Below are positions 41,632 through 52,195 of a DNA stretch of 64,000 bases, one piece after another (within the stretch, counting starts at the first letter, position 1; the number at the start of each line of letters is the position of its first letter). Position numbers and translations under genes: made by a program. The DNA comes from Klebsiella aerogenes (GTDB lineage: Bacteria > Pseudomonadota > Gammaproteobacteria > Enterobacterales > Enterobacteriaceae): assembly GCA_029027985.1 (NCBI GenBank), contig CP119076.1, positions 2,416,422-2,480,421 on the forward strand, given 5' to 3'. Under the pieces are notes generated by a model that was not told the origin of the DNA, did no database searches, and saw nothing but the letters and a program-made list of their open reading frames with translations.

Positions 41632-44244
41632 TTACGCGGCAAACTGACAATGAAACTCGCCCTGCGCATAGCTAATGCGCAGCTGTTTAAACTGCTCATC
41701 GTTGCGGTTGGCGGTTAACAGGATTTGACTCATCTGCGGCAGTAGCGTGTTGGTCAGAATCGCATCGACCATACGCCCGCCGGATTCAACTTCGGTACAA
41801 CGCTGAACCACCTGCTCAACCACGCTGTCGTCAATGTCGCAGACGATATTGTGATTATCCTGCAGGCGGCGCTGGATACGCGCCAACTGCAGACGCACAA
41901 TCTGTGCGAGCATCGCGTCGCTCAGCGGATAATACGGCACCACCAGCAGGCGGCCGAGCAGCGCTGGCGGGAAGACCTGCAGCAGCGGCTGACGCAGCGC
42001 GCCGCTCAGCGCTTCCGGTTCCGGCATCAGATCCGGGTCGGCGCACATCGCGCTGATAAGCTCTGTCCCCACATTGGAGGTTAAAATAATGATGGTATTG
42101 CGGAAATCGATATGACGCCCTTCGCCGTCTTCCATCCAGCCTTTATCAAAGACCTGGAAGAAGATTTCGTGCACATCCGGGTGCGCTTTTTCGATTTCAT
42201 CCAGCAACACTACGCTGTAAGGGCGACGGCGCACCGCTTCGGTCAGCACCCCGCCTTCGCCGTAACCAACGTAGCCCGGAGGCGCGCCCTTCAGGGTTGA
42301 CACGGTATGCGCTTCCTGGAATTCGCTCATATTGATGGTGATAACGTTCTGCTCGCCGCCGTACAGCGATTCAGCTAGCGCCAGCGCGGTTTCGGTTTTA
42401 CCCACCCCGGACGGGCCGCAGAGCATAAATACGCCGACGGGCTTATTGGGATCATCGAGTCTCGCGCGGGAAGTGCGCACGCGTTTAGCGATCAGATCCA
42501 GCCCGTGACGCTGGCCGATAACCCGCTGGTTCAGCGTGTCGGCCAGGCTCAGTACGGCATCAATTTCGTTTTTGACCATCCGGCCCAGCGGGATCCCGGT
42601 CCAGTCAGAGACCACCGCCGCCACCACATTTTCATCCACCGCCGCGAACAGCAGCGGCATCTCGCCCTGCAGCGTCTTCAACGCTATCTGCTTTTCATTG
42701 AGCGTCTGGCGTAACGCCGGCTGCGCTTCCTCGTCGGCATCCTGCAGCTGCGCACGCAGGTTAATCACCTCATCAACCAACGCGCGTTCTTGCTCCCAGC
42801 GGCTATTCAGCGCATCGCGCTCGCTTTCCTGCTGCTGACGCGCCTGTTGAAGTTGTTCAATGCGCTGAGCATCGCCTATCGCTACCCGGTTCTCGCGCCG
42901 GGCGATCTCCAGCTCGACATCCAATGCGGCAATACGCTGCAGGCAATCTTCCAACTGCGGCGGCGGCGCGCTCTGGCTGACGGCAACGCGTGCGCAGGCG
43001 GTATCCAGCAGTGCCACCGCTTTATCCGGCAGCTGGCGCGCGGGAATATAGCGATGCGACAGTTTCACCGCCGCGCTCACCGCTTCATCAAGCAGCAGCA
43101 CCCGATGGTGTTTCTCCAGCGGCGAAACGGTGCTGCGCAGCATCAGCAGCGCTTTCTCTTCGTCCGGCTCGTGGATCTGCACCGTCTGGAAGCGACGGGT
43201 TAGCGCCGGATCCTTCTCGATATATTTTTTGTACTCCGCCCAGGTCGTCGCGCCGATGGTGCGCAGCTGTCCGCGCGCCAGCGCTGGCTTCAACAGGTTC
43301 GCCGCATCGCCGGTACCCTGTTGGCCGCCTGCGCCAATCAACGTATGGATCTCGTCGATAAACAACACGATAGGCGTCGGGCTGGACTGCACTTCGTTGA
43401 TTAACGCCTGCAGACGGGCTTCGAATTCGCCCTTCATGCCCGCCCCAGCCTGTAACATGCCGATGTCCAGCAGCCACAGCTGAATATTGCGCAGCGGCTC
43501 CGGCACGTCGCCTGCGGCAATACGCCGGGCTAACCCTTCCACCACCGCCGTTTTACCGACGCCGGCTTCACCGGTCAGCAGCGGGTTGTTCTGTCGGCGA
43601 CGCATCAGGATATCCACCATCTGGCGGATCTCTTCGTCGCGACCGACAACCGGATCAATTTTGCCATCCTCCGCCCGCTGCGTCAGGTTCTGCCCGTATT
43701 GGGCCAACGTCCCCTGCGCCGTGGGCACCGCACCGTGGTTCGCGGTTTCTGCTACCGCCTGTTGGCTCTCTTTACTGTCGGCAAGCAGCGTATCGAAGTT
43801 GTCGCTCAAGGCTTCGACGTTAATCCTGGTGAACTGCGGGGAAATCCCCTTCAGCAGGCTGGCCAGATTCCAGGTTTTTAGCAGGCCAATCAGCAAATGT
43901 CCGCCGCGGATCCGGCTAACGCCATACTTAAGCGAGCCGTAGACCCACGCGCGTTCAACCGCGCTGTCGATATGTTCGGAGAGATCGGAGACCGAGCTGG
44001 CGCCGCGCGGCAGCGCATCCAGCGCGGCGATGATGTCGCGGGTCAACGCCTGCTCATCAAGGGCGAAGTGGCGAATAATGTGTTGCAGATCGCCATCCTG
44101 CTGCTGCATCAATTGGTGCAGCCAGTGCACCAGCTCGACGTAAGGGTTGCCGCGCAGTTTACAAAAGGCGGTTGCGCTTTCCAGCGAGGTAAACAACAGC
44201 GTATCCAGTTTGCCGAAAAGTACGGCACGGCTGATTTCTGACAT
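41632..44244 (-). CDS. tssH: ClpV (TssH) sheath-recycling ATPase
   Basis: 870 residues from ATG 44244 ([14 protein letters not shown]); 44256 and 44265 are alternatives. N-domain (1-160) binds contracted TssC. Two AAA+ modules: Walker [16 protein letters not shown] with Walker [13 protein letters not shown]; and [16 protein letters not shown] with [17 protein letters not shown] short ClpB-like middle coiled coil (~430-530) separates them, and the C-terminal D2-small domain ends FHCQFAA. It unfolds TssB-TssC sheath after firing. Located between TssG and PpkA, the usual position. Confidence 0.96.
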   Translation of the reverse strand: MSEISRAVLFGKLDTLLFTSLESATAFCKLRGNPYVELVHWLHQLMQQQDGDLQHIIRHFALDEQALTRDIIAALDALPRGASSVSDLSEHIDSAVERAWVYGSLKYGVSRIRGGHLLIGLLKTWNLASLLKGISPQFTRINVEALSDNFDTLLADSKESQQAVAETANHGAVPTAQGTLAQYGQNLTQRAEDGKIDPVVGRDEEIRQMVDILMRRRQNNPLLTGEAGVGKTAVVEGLARRIAAGDVPEPLRNIQLWLLDIGMLQAGAGMKGEFEARLQALINEVQSSPTPIVLFIDEIHTLIGAGGQQGTGDAANLLKPALARGQLRTIGATTWAEYKKYIEKDPALTRRFQTVQIHEPDEEKALLMLRSTVSPLEKHHRVLLLDEAVSAAVKLSHRYIPARQLPDKAVALLDTACARVAVSQSAPPPQLEDCLQRIAALDVELEIARRENRVAIGDAQRIEQLQQARQQQESERDALNSRWEQERALVDEVINLRAQLQDADEEAQPALRQTLNEKQIALKTLQGEMPLLFAAVDENVVAAVVSDWTGIPLGRMVKNEIDAVLSLADTLNQRVIGQRHGLDLIAKRVRTSRARLDDPNKPVGVFMLCGPSGVGKTETALALAESLYGGEQNVITINMSEFQEAHTVSTLKGAPPGYVGYGEGGVLTEAVRRRPYSVVLLDEIEKAHPDVHEIFFQVFDKGWMEDGEGRHIDFRNTIIILTSNVGTELISAMCADPDLMPEPEALSGALRQPLLQVFPPALLGRLLVVPYYPLSDAMLAQIVRLQLARIQRRLQDNHNIVCDIDDSVVEQVVQRCTEVESGGRMVDAILTNTLLPQMSQILLTANRNDEQFKQLRISYAQGEFHCQFAA

Positions 44245-44294
44245 GTTCGGTTCCATTGATAACATTAAATAAAGGTGTCAGAGAGCAGGCGACG

Positions 44295-45338
44295 TCAGGC
44301 GTCGGCCTTCTCCACGCTAAACACTAAATCACCCCGCGGTGCGGGGGTCGGCTGGTGGCCAAGCCAGGTGCTGTAGCCGAGTTTGCCGCCGCCGCTGAGT
44401 ACCGCGCCCGGCACCGCATCGCTGCGGATAAGTACCCGGACCTCCCAGGCGTACTCGATCCCGAGATACTGGCGGATCCAGTCACGCAGTTCGTTGACCG
44501 CTTTCTCGCCCGGTAAGAAACGGGCGTAGGCCTCGGCGCTGAGCGGACCAATTTCGAGACGAAATTTATGCTGTACATCGCGCACCGCAACGCCGAGAAA
44601 CGCCGAAACGCCCAGCCGCGGCACCCGTCTTCCGCTTCCTAATTGCGCCTGTTCACGCGGAGTGAGCGGCATCCATTGCGGTACGTTGCTGATAATGTTG
44701 ACCGGGACCTGAAAATAATGGCGCAGGATCTTTTCCAGCCCTTCCGGATCCCGGGCGTGGCGGCTGAGATGCCCGGCGTGGGTAAAGCGCGCGTGCGGGC
44801 TCAGTTCGCCCTTTTCCAGTTGTCCCGGTTGCCCCATGCCGATTAACGAGGCGAGATAGCGCTCGAAGCGGCGGTTGTCCTGGCGGTCTAACGAGACCGT
44901 CGGCTGGGCATCCGCCCAGGCGCGGTAAAAGAGTAAGGTCAGACGGTGGTGAAACAGATCGGCAAAAGCGCTAAGGCTGTCATCCTGATGATGATGGATG
45001 CGCTCGCGGGCGTATTCGGTCATATGCACCGGCAGCGGGCCGTTAGGGCCAAACAAGCCAAAACTGAGAATCGAAATCTCATGAACGCCGCTGTTTTCGC
45101 GTTTTTGCGCGCTGGCTAAGGTCGCTGGCGCAAACCCCATTGATGGCGTCTGGCCAATGCGCAGCGATTCAAACTTCGGCAGCGGCGCGCGTCCCAGCGG
45201 GTAGCGCTCGCCTCCCTGCGCATCCACGCGGCGCAGCAGATGAAACAAATCATAACGCCAGGGAGCGGTCGTCACGCCGCGCCAGAAGCCTTCCGCCAGC
45301 GGCGTCAGGCGGTGAATAGTGGCCAGCGTCTCACTCAT
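44295..45338 (-). CDS. tssG: TssG baseplate protein
   Basis: 347 residues, standard length. N-terminal LTPLAEGFWRGVTTAPWRYDLFHLLRRVDAQ and FESLRIGQTPSMGFAPATL followed by FGLFGPNGPLPVHMTEYARER are the defining motifs. Forms the TssF2-TssG1 wedge of the baseplate with TssE and TssK. Its start overlaps the tssF stop by 4 bases, so both are made in coupled ratio. Confidence 0.94.
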   Translation of the reverse strand: MSETLATIHRLTPLAEGFWRGVTTAPWRYDLFHLLRRVDAQGGERYPLGRAPLPKFESLRIGQTPSMGFAPATLASAQKRENSGVHEISILSFGLFGPNGPLPVHMTEYARERIHHHQDDSLSAFADLFHHRLTLLFYRAWADAQPTVSLDRQDNRRFERYLASLIGMGQPGQLEKGELSPHARFTHAGHLSRHARDPEGLEKILRHYFQVPVNIISNVPQWMPLTPREQAQLGSGRRVPRLGVSAFLGVAVRDVQHKFRLEIGPLSAEAYARFLPGEKAVNELRDWIRQYLGIEYAWEVRVLIRSDAVPGAVLSGGGKLGYSTWLGHQPTPAPRGDLVFSVEKADA

Positions 45339-47206
45339 ATCAGCGCCCTTTTACCCATCCGCGGCGCCCAGTAGCCGATCTCGCCGCGCTGCTGGCTGCA
45401 CAAGGTGAATTCGGTAAAACTGTTCAGCGATACCAGCCGGGCGAAGACCCGCTCAAGTACACTGCCGAATAACCATGGGCTGGCGCCGGAGAAGGCGCGT
45501 TCATCGACGGTTAAGGTAATGCCGATACCACGAGCGAAAACGATTGGCCCCGGTTCCGGCACCCGGCGATGCACCGGCTCCAGCACGCAGTTGCGCACCC
45601 CTTCGATTTGCCGGGCGACAGCGGTTTCCGCAAGCCCCGCGTACAGCCCCAACAACTGGCGTAGCGCCGCGGCCCCTTCGCCGTTTTCACCGTCCATCAG
45701 ACTGAGATAGTTCATTTGCAGTTGGCTAATCAACCGCCAGGTGCTTAACCCTTCCGCCAGCGCCGGGCGCGGCGCGGTTGGGCCATTACGCATTTTCAGC
45801 GTTTTTACCGGCAGTGAATCCGGCAGGACAAACTGCCCCAGTTCCTGCTGTAGCATCAGCGGCAGATCGCGGCTGGTACACAGCACTTCAGCGGTGATAT
45901 AGCGCAGATCTTCCTGCCACGGTGCGTGCTGTTCATCGACCAGCGAGACGAACGTTTCAGAACCCGTGTAGCCGGTACGGGTGCCATAGCGCAACGCGTG
46001 TTCAGAGAGCACTCGCTGCTCGCGGCGTAAAGAGAAATAGGCGCCGTAGTCGCCGGCATCCTGGCTCCATGAGCTCCAGAACGGACGGAATTCGCGGTCA
46101 TCGCGATGGCCGTCGGCGCTGCCATGGATTTTACTCACCGAATAGATTTCGTAATCCAGCGGACGGATATTATCCACCACCAGATGGTATTCATGTTGGC
46201 TATCGTTCAGCGTTTGTCGGGCGGCGATTTTGGGGAACAGGTTAATGACCGGGGTGCAGTGCAGCGCGAAATGGCTGGCTTCAACCACCTGTTCGAGGCG
46301 CTCATCGGTTTTATCCAGCAGAATAATAATATCAAAGGATTTCTCTTCCTTGCACTGAACGATCAGCTTGCCAAGCCCGTTAATACTGATGAAACGGAAT
46401 CGCGCCGGGAATGCAAAATATTCGTGCAGCAGTCGGTAACCGTCAAAATTGCGCAGATCTTCCGGCAGCAGCGCCTGATCGGCGGCGAAGCCTTCTTGCT
46501 GCAGCGCGTCTTCGCCCAGCGACAGGCGAACGGGATGACGTCCGGTGGTCTGACACACGACGCCGACCTGGTGAGCGAGGATCAGCTCCAGCAGGCGCAG
46601 CGCTTCAATATCCGGGCCACTTAAGAAACACGCCAGGCGGTCGAAGGTCAAATGGCCAAGATGCTGAGCCCCTTCGCAGGTAATACGGATACGCAAGGCG
46701 CTGGCGGCGCCGCGTTGACTGAGACCAAGGGCGGCCAGCGGTACATCGGCCGGGATCCCGCCAAGCTCGGCCTTTTCGATGCGCAGCGGCAACAGAGTGA
46801 CATCATGCGCGGTGGTGTAGCTGCAGGTGACGCCGTTTTTCTTCAGCACCTGGCTGCCCATCATGGTGCCGCGCGGCACCACGAATCCTTTGCTCAGATC
46901 GCCTTTGTTGATGTCCGGCTGCAGTTCGGCTATCGCCATTGACGGCGTAGGAGCCAGATAATTGGGCGCGATCATCTCCAGCAGGCGCTGCGAGAAGCGC
47001 GGAAACTCAGCGTCCATTTTGATCTGGACGCGCGAGGTCAGAAACGCGAAGCCTTCCATCATCCGTTCGACGTAAGGATCGGCGACCTCGATGCCGCGCA
47101 TCCCCAGGCGTCCGGCCACTTTTGGATAGCGTTCGGCGAATTCAGCGCCCATCTCGCGCAGATAGGCCAGTTCGCGGTTGTAATACTCGAGCAGCTTGCC
47201 TTCCAT
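45335..47206 (-). CDS. tssF: TssF baseplate protein
   Basis: 623 residues. Begins with the highly typical LLEYYNRELAYLREMGAEFAERYPKVAGRLGM, then ADPYVERMMEGFAFLTSRVQIKMDAEFPRFSQRLLEMIAPNYLAP. C-terminal DERAFSGASPWLFGSVLERVFARLVSLNSF is also characteristic. Main component of the wedge, two copies per TssG. Starts 2 bases after the tssE stop. Confidence 0.95.
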   Translation of the reverse strand: MEGKLLEYYNRELAYLREMGAEFAERYPKVAGRLGMRGIEVADPYVERMMEGFAFLTSRVQIKMDAEFPRFSQRLLEMIAPNYLAPTPSMAIAELQPDINKGDLSKGFVVPRGTMMGSQVLKKNGVTCSYTTAHDVTLLPLRIEKAELGGIPADVPLAALGLSQRGAASALRIRITCEGAQHLGHLTFDRLACFLSGPDIEALRLLELILAHQVGVVCQTTGRHPVRLSLGEDALQQEGFAADQALLPEDLRNFDGYRLLHEYFAFPARFRFISINGLGKLIVQCKEEKSFDIIILLDKTDERLEQVVEASHFALHCTPVINLFPKIAARQTLNDSQHEYHLVVDNIRPLDYEIYSVSKIHGSADGHRDDREFRPFWSSWSQDAGDYGAYFSLRREQRVLSEHALRYGTRTGYTGSETFVSLVDEQHAPWQEDLRYITAEVLCTSRDLPLMLQQELGQFVLPDSLPVKTLKMRNGPTAPRPALAEGLSTWRLISQLQMNYLSLMDGENGEGAAALRQLLGLYAGLAETAVARQIEGVRNCVLEPVHRRVPEPGPIVFARGIGITLTVDERAFSGASPWLFGSVLERVFARLVSLNSFTEFTLCSQQRGEIGYWAPRMGKRALI

Positions 47207-47208
47207 CG

Positions 47209-47772
47209 TTACCCCGCGTCTTTCAATTCAAAGTGGCCATTTTCAAGGTCCACATCGGTACGGAACAAAAACTCTAATGGGTACGGCACGCACCACAGGC
47301 GCCCTTTGATTTCAATCGACAGGACGTTGTGTAAATCCAGTGACTGGGTATCAGAAATACAGCGTACCTGCAGCCCCTGCGGCAGAATGCGCGGCTCAAA
47401 GCTGATAATCGCCTCGGTGAGCTTGCGCTGAATATCCTGCCATTCAATATCCGACATGCGCTTACCGGCCAGCGGCGCAACGCCAAAATTAACCACCGAA
47501 CGGCGCACCTGCGCCAGTTCGGCCAGCGCCTGCGGATCGTCATGATTTATGGTGTTGAACAGCCATTGCAGGTCGCGCAGCACGTGACGGCGCAGCGTGC
47601 TGTGGGTAATCAGGTTGCTGTTGATCGGCTCTGATTTTTTCTGCGGCTGGTTATCGGTCAGGCGATCGAGCAACGACGGCTGCATTTTATCGCGCGCGCC
47701 AATGGTCTCTTGTTTGCTCCGCGCCTGCCAGCCGCTGCGCAGCGCATCACCGTCGCGTACCGGTTTATTCAT
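47209..47772 (-). CDS. tssE: TssE (gp25-like) baseplate protein
   Basis: 187 residues. Central PSLLDRLTDN motif at the front, then RRHVLRDLQWLFNT, VRRSVVNFGVAPLAGKR and the gp25-type EAIISFEPRILPQGLQV. Homologue of phage T4 gp25; it starts sheath polymerisation. A longer polar N-terminus (~30 residues) precedes the usual start. Overlaps the TagJ gene by 4 bases. Confidence 0.93.
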   Translation of the reverse strand: MNKPVRDGDALRSGWQARSKQETIGARDKMQPSLLDRLTDNQPQKKSEPINSNLITHSTLRRHVLRDLQWLFNTINHDDPQALAELAQVRRSVVNFGVAPLAGKRMSDIEWQDIQRKLTEAIISFEPRILPQGLQVRCISDTQSLDLHNVLSIEIKGRLWCVPYPLEFLFRTDVDLENGHFELKDAG

Positions 47773-48563
47773 GCAAAACTCACCACGTCGAGAGAGAGGA
47801 TTGGGAATTCATCGCTATCGTTGAGCCACACTTTCTGTCCCTGGCCCTGATACAGCGCCCCGTCGTCATCCAGCGGCTGCCACTCGGTGGCGCGCGCCAG
47901 TTGGAAGCGTACCTCCGACTCCGGCGTGACAGGGTAACGCGCCGGGATCTGGCAAACCTGCTCGCTGCCGTCCGTCAGACGTACCAGCGCATGACGCCAC
48001 ACCAGGTCGGTGACGCTGACCGGCGCCTGAAAACGAATTTCGGCAATGGCGGCAAACGGCAACCAGAAATAACGGCCGTTGACGATCAGCTCGCACACGG
48101 GTCCCAGGCGGGCATCGCCGTCCATCAGCCAGGTAAATGACTGCGTGGGCGCATCCGGGAGATTGAGTTCGCCGGGGTTGAGCGGCGCCTGTTCAAACGC
48201 CGCCAGCCGCTGCGGATGGGCAACGTCTGGCGCTTCGGAAAGCGCGGAGACTAGCGCCGACAACCACGGCCACTGGCTATCCGGCATCTGCGGGCGCGCG
48301 GTACCGGCAAACACCCCGGCGCGCTGCTGTTCGCCCTCAATGCTCTGTTCCAGCAACGTCACCGTCGGATGAGCCTGCGGTTTCAGCGCCAGCCAGCTTT
48401 TTAGTTGAACCCGCGCTCGCGACCAGTTGCCGCTGAGGCATAAAAACTGGACGAATGCCGCACGAAGGTCGGCATCGGCGGGACGGCTTTTGATCTCGTT
48501 TTCCAGACGCGCCAGCGCCGCGCCGACGCTTTCGCCAGCCAGTTGTTGATAGAGAGTATTCAT
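47769..48563 (-). CDS. tagJ: TagJ/ImpE (SciE-type) accessory protein
   Basis: 264 residues. TPR-like helical N-terminus (ALARLENEIKSRPADADLRAAFVQFLCLSGNWSRARVQLKSWLALKPQAHPTV) and a beta-rich C-terminal half (WLMDGDARLGPVCELIVNGRYFWLPFAAIAEIRF), the SciE/ImpE layout. In Pseudomonas TagJ binds the sheath protein TssB and tunes ClpV activity. It lies between the periplasmic protein gene and tssE, as expected for a Fha/PpkA-type locus. Confidence 0.87.
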   Translation of the reverse strand: MNTLYQQLAGESVGAALARLENEIKSRPADADLRAAFVQFLCLSGNWSRARVQLKSWLALKPQAHPTVTLLEQSIEGEQQRAGVFAGTARPQMPDSQWPWLSALVSALSEAPDVAHPQRLAAFEQAPLNPGELNLPDAPTQSFTWLMDGDARLGPVCELIVNGRYFWLPFAAIAEIRFQAPVSVTDLVWRHALVRLTDGSEQVCQIPARYPVTPESEVRFQLARATEWQPLDDDGALYQGQGQKVWLNDSDEFPILSLDVVSFA

Positions 48564-48572
48564 CGCCGCTCC

Positions 48573-49580
48573 TTAGTTTGCCGCACGCCAGGCGCTGGCT
48601 GCCGGGTTGCGCAGCAGCGGATGCAGGCCGTCGATCAGCACAACGTTGAGTTTGACATCCGGCGCCAGCCACGGCGTCCAGACGCTACGCGCCGCGTCCA
48701 CTCGCGCCTGTAAACGCGCCGGGTCGTTCGCCAGTTCACGGGAAATTTCGATAGCCAGCGTACCGGTCATCTGCCAGCCGTTCTCTCTGGCGACGTAAGG
48801 CAGAATCATCCAGCTTTGCTGGGCATTTTCATTGCTGACCACCATGCGTTGATTATTGACTGCGGTGATCAGCAGTTTGTTCGGGTCAGCCGCGGCGTTA
48901 AGACCGACAACCGGGAATCCGTGGACAAACGTCACGGTGCTCTGCTTTTCTTTACCGTCAGCCGATTGGGTAATGACCGTGCGTCCGCTCAGCCAGCCGC
49001 CCTTTTCGCAGCTGCCGGATTCGACAGCCGGAATAAACAATGCTGGCGCATTGGCGTTATCCTGCCAGAAGGTACGCAACCGGCAGCCGCCCTGTAGCGT
49101 AAATTCCTGCCATGGCGTACGGTCTGCGGCGGGAGACAGTTTCTCCGCCTTCTCTTGCGGCGGCAGCCAGGCTGGCGGTACGAGTTTCTCCGCTGGTGCG
49201 GCCGCTTCCGTTGGGGTGGATGTTTCGCTTGGCGTGATTTTTACCGCCCACTTTTTATTTTTCGCTGCGGTGCCCTGGGCGATACGCCCGTTGTTGCCGT
49301 CAACCAGCGTCCAGTTGAGTTGCTGCAGGCGGGAACATTGGTGCTCCATCAACGCACCGACGCGCGGCAGGAAGTTATCCAGCACCTTCGGATTTTTACT
49401 GCCGTTGGCGACGACACGCAGCGCGACCTCATTGGCGCACCAGCTTTGCGCATTATTACCCTTGATGTTATCGATCCAGACATCCAGCTTTTGCGATGGC
49501 GATTGCACGATACGGTAGTTTTCCGCCTGCGCGACGCCGGTGGCGGCGAGGATCGCCGCACCTAATAACCAATGTTTCAT
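48573..49580 (-). CDS. Periplasmic T6SS-locus protein of unknown function
   Basis: 335 residues. Signal peptide to about residue 19 (AAILAATGVAQA-E). The mature part has an N-terminal domain with two Cys (SWCANEVALRVVANGSKNP, EHQCSRLQQLNWTLVDGNN), a Pro/Ala/Glu linker (~120-155), and a C-terminal domain (EFTLQGGCRLRTFWQ ... SGSCEKGGWLSGRTVI) with two more Cys, probably disulfides. It resembles proteins annotated only as T6SS-associated in enterobacteria. Position between pppA and tagJ suggests a role in the PpkA signalling chain on the periplasmic side; that is inference. Confidence 0.6.
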   Translation of the reverse strand: MKHWLLGAAILAATGVAQAENYRIVQSPSQKLDVWIDNIKGNNAQSWCANEVALRVVANGSKNPKVLDNFLPRVGALMEHQCSRLQQLNWTLVDGNNGRIAQGTAAKNKKWAVKITPSETSTPTEAAAPAEKLVPPAWLPPQEKAEKLSPAADRTPWQEFTLQGGCRLRTFWQDNANAPALFIPAVESGSCEKGGWLSGRTVITQSADGKEKQSTVTFVHGFPVVGLNAAADPNKLLITAVNNQRMVVSNENAQQSWMILPYVARENGWQMTGTLAIEISRELANDPARLQARVDAARSVWTPWLAPDVKLNVVLIDGLHPLLRNPAASAWRAAN

Positions 49581-49601
49581 AAAAATCCTTCTCTGCCTGT
49601 A

Positions 49602-50396
49602 TCAATCCCGCAGGGGGAAAAATTGCGCGGCGTCCGCCAGCGAGTGTAATAACGTCGCCTCTTCCGGACTGCCCATCCATACCGCCACGGCGCTGTAGTT
49701 ATCTTGCGATGTCTGAGCGCCGTCATTGTTCTTTTGAAGGTACTGATTCATCAGCGTCAACCACTCCTGCGGGGTGTTCACCATCTGCAGGGAGGATTTC
49801 ATCTGTTCTTCGCCAACGCCGTGCCAGAAGCCGTCGGTGCAGAGCAAAAAGGCATCGCCGTCTTCTACCGGCACGACATCGCTGTAGCTGGCTTCCGCCC
49901 CGTCGCTGGCCATGCCTAACGCCCGGTATAACAAGTTGCTGTTGATATCATCAGTCTGATGACCGGCGTCTTTCATCTGCTGAACCAGACTGTGGTCGGT
50001 GGTGACGTGGTACAGCCAGCCGCGGCGAAACAGGTACAGTCGGCTGTCGCCGGCGTGGGCCCAGTAAGCCAGTTTGTAATCGCGGTCGATAAACAGACTG
50101 ACCAGCGTCGTGCCCATCCGGCGATAATCCGGCGTTTCCTGCTGTTGGTTTAGAATGGCGCCATTGGCCTGCCGGACATACTGGCGAATCGTCTGGGCAT
50201 TGAGGTGATTGTCGCCGTCAAACTGATCCAGAATCGCATTACGCGCCAGTTCCGCCGCCACCTCGCCGCCGGGTAGCCCGGCAATGCCGTCGCAGACCAC
50301 AAAACAGGCGGAACGATCGCCGACGCTTTCGCCGGTTTGATCCTGATTAGTGGCGCGCGTTCCCTGACGGGAAAGAGAAGCCGTGGTGATGTCCAT
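49602..50396 (-). CDS. pppA: PppA, PP2C-type phosphatase (T6SS)
   Basis: 264 residues. PP2C metal motifs: NQDQTGE near 18, VCDGIAGLPGGEVAAELA (usual DGxGGxxxGExAS), AHAGDSRLYLFRRG, LLCTDGFWHGV and DNYSAVAVWM near the end. It dephosphorylates Fha and so turns secretion off. Its ATG overlaps the fha stop as TAATG, so phosphatase and substrate are made together. Confidence 0.92.
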   Translation of the reverse strand: MDITTASLSRQGTRATNQDQTGESVGDRSACFVVCDGIAGLPGGEVAAELARNAILDQFDGDNHLNAQTIRQYVRQANGAILNQQQETPDYRRMGTTLVSLFIDRDYKLAYWAHAGDSRLYLFRRGWLYHVTTDHSLVQQMKDAGHQTDDINSNLLYRALGMASDGAEASYSDVVPVEDGDAFLLCTDGFWHGVGEEQMKSSLQMVNTPQEWLTLMNQYLQKNNDGAQTSQDNYSAVAVWMGSPEEATLLHSLADAAQFFPLRD

Positions 50397-52195
50397 TATT
50401 CTTCCGATCCGCTTTGTGAGTCTTTGTATTGATTGACTTCCATGTCATAGGCGTAAAGGAACGCCTCGCCAAATAAGGTATGGAAATCGTCTTCAATTTC
50501 ACCGGCGGTTTCGCCGTAGGTGCGCACGAAATAGTCCCACAGCGCTGCTTTGCGGCTGGCCGGTAGCGCCAGGCGCGAGGTGGCGCCGTCGCGCTTGGCC
50601 TCTTCTTCCAGCTGTTCGGGGTTAAATGATTGCAGCATCGCGGCAATAATCGCGCGGATCCCGGAGATCATCCCCAACTGGTGGGCCTGAAGGTCAATCA
50701 GCGCATCGCGGACCGATTTCTTCGGCGGCATAAAGCCCGGCATCCGCGCGCCGAACATCTGCATCAGCACCGTTTTACCCGATGGCAGCAGCTTGAACGG
50801 GTTGTTAGCATCATCCAGCACCATGGTCATATCGGCTTTCACGCCGCGTTTCAGAATGGAGCGCGAAGAGAGCAGCGCCACGGTACCTTGCGAGAACATA
50901 CTCAGCATCTGCCCAAGCTGGCGCATATTTTCCCGGTCAAACTGCGGCACCGGCTGCATGTCGCCAAGCCCCATGCCTTCAAGCAACGCTTCCAGCAACT
51001 CGCCCTGCAGTACCTCGCCGTTACCCGGCTGCGGCGTGCTGGCGGCGCTGGTTTCATGACGTACCGGGTCAATACGCAGGCGCCCTTTCGGCGTCTGTGC
51101 CGCCTGGCGTACGACGGTCTGCGGCGTCGGTAACGTAATCTCCGGCGCATCTTCGCGCTCAGCCTGTACCGGCTGCGGGCGAACCGGTTCCTGCGTTGGG
51201 GGCGCAGCGGCAATCGGCGGTTCGTCCTGCGGCGGTTGATTCATAAATAATGGCGAATCAAAGGTGGCATCCGGCTCGACAGCGGTTTCCGCTTCCGGCG
51301 CGTTGGCCGGTTCAGCGGTGCTGAAAGCGTCAACCGGCGTCAGCGGCGCGCCGCCGAGTAATCCCAACGGATCGTCATTACGCGCGGTTTGCACGCTGGT
51401 GTCGCCGCCAAACAGGGCCAGCGGATCCTGCTCTTCCTGCGGCTCGACTGGCGCGGGTTGCGCGGGTGTTTCAACCGGCGGCACCAGCGTGGTCGGCGTA
51501 ACGTCGGCAAAAATGCTGTTGCCGTTAAATGGCGTATCGTCGGCGAACAGGTCATCCGTCGCGACCGGCGGACGCTCGAACAGCGGCTCGCTGTCCGAGA
51601 ACATCGCCAGCGGATCTTCCGGATTGCGCTCGGCGGCCTTCGGCTCGGCAAAGGGATTCGGCGCGGCTTCAGGCTGCGGTTTGCTCCGGCCGCTGGAGAT
51701 ACTGTCGGAGATGGAAAACTCCTGCATCAGGCTATCCCAGATTTCCGACGGGACAGCGGTAGGCGCGGCTTCTTCTGCGGCGACGGGCGTAACAGGCGCT
51801 ACTGGCGGCGGCGTGACCGGTTTAACCGCGATGGGCGGCTGTCCGCTGGCCGCCATCCGGCTGACCGGCTGGCTATCCTGCAGCAAATCGTTCACTTCGA
51901 TGCGGTACTCGTCGATGCTGAGGATGTCGCCGTCCTGCAGTTCGACCTGACGCCCCCGCTCCAGTGGGATATCGTTGAGCACCACCCGGGTGACGTTGCC
52001 GCGGTTGGTGATCCGGCACTCGCCGTCCGTCGCCACGTGGACGATGGCCTGCAAGCGAGAAATGGCGCGGTCGTCATCCGGCAGCACCAGGTTGTTGTCC
52101 GTGCCGCGCCCAATGGTACCGCCCGGCGCGTAAAAGTCACAGCTGCCCTGCGGCGGCTGATGACCGGCTTTGGTCGAAATAATCGTGAATCGCAT
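50396..52195 (-). CDS. tagH: Fha/TagH, FHA-domain activator of the T6SS
   Basis: 599 residues. FHA domain at 1-100: GGTIGRGTDNNLVLPDDDRAISRLQAIV (phosphothreonine-binding loops GRGxxN and SRxQ) and GDILSIDEYRIEV. A long Pro/Ala/Glu low-complexity linker (~115-385) follows, then the TagH-specific C-terminal domain (GELLEALLEGMGLGDMQPVP ... NPEQLEEEAK). Binding of the kinase-phosphorylated threonine promotes assembly. Start ATG 52195. The first 75 bases, with 70 bases upstream, are repeated at 53348-53492. Confidence 0.93.
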   Translation of the reverse strand: MRFTIISTKAGHQPPQGSCDFYAPGGTIGRGTDNNLVLPDDDRAISRLQAIVHVATDGECRITNRGNVTRVVLNDIPLERGRQVELQDGDILSIDEYRIEVNDLLQDSQPVSRMAASGQPPIAVKPVTPPPVAPVTPVAAEEAAPTAVPSEIWDSLMQEFSISDSISSGRSKPQPEAAPNPFAEPKAAERNPEDPLAMFSDSEPLFERPPVATDDLFADDTPFNGNSIFADVTPTTLVPPVETPAQPAPVEPQEEQDPLALFGGDTSVQTARNDDPLGLLGGAPLTPVDAFSTAEPANAPEAETAVEPDATFDSPLFMNQPPQDEPPIAAAPPTQEPVRPQPVQAEREDAPEITLPTPQTVVRQAAQTPKGRLRIDPVRHETSAASTPQPGNGEVLQGELLEALLEGMGLGDMQPVPQFDRENMRQLGQMLSMFSQGTVALLSSRSILKRGVKADMTMVLDDANNPFKLLPSGKTVLMQMFGARMPGFMPPKKSVRDALIDLQAHQLGMISGIRAIIAAMLQSFNPEQLEEEAKRDGATSRLALPASRKAALWDYFVRTYGETAGEIEDDFHTLFGEAFLYAYDMEVNQYKDSQSGSEE

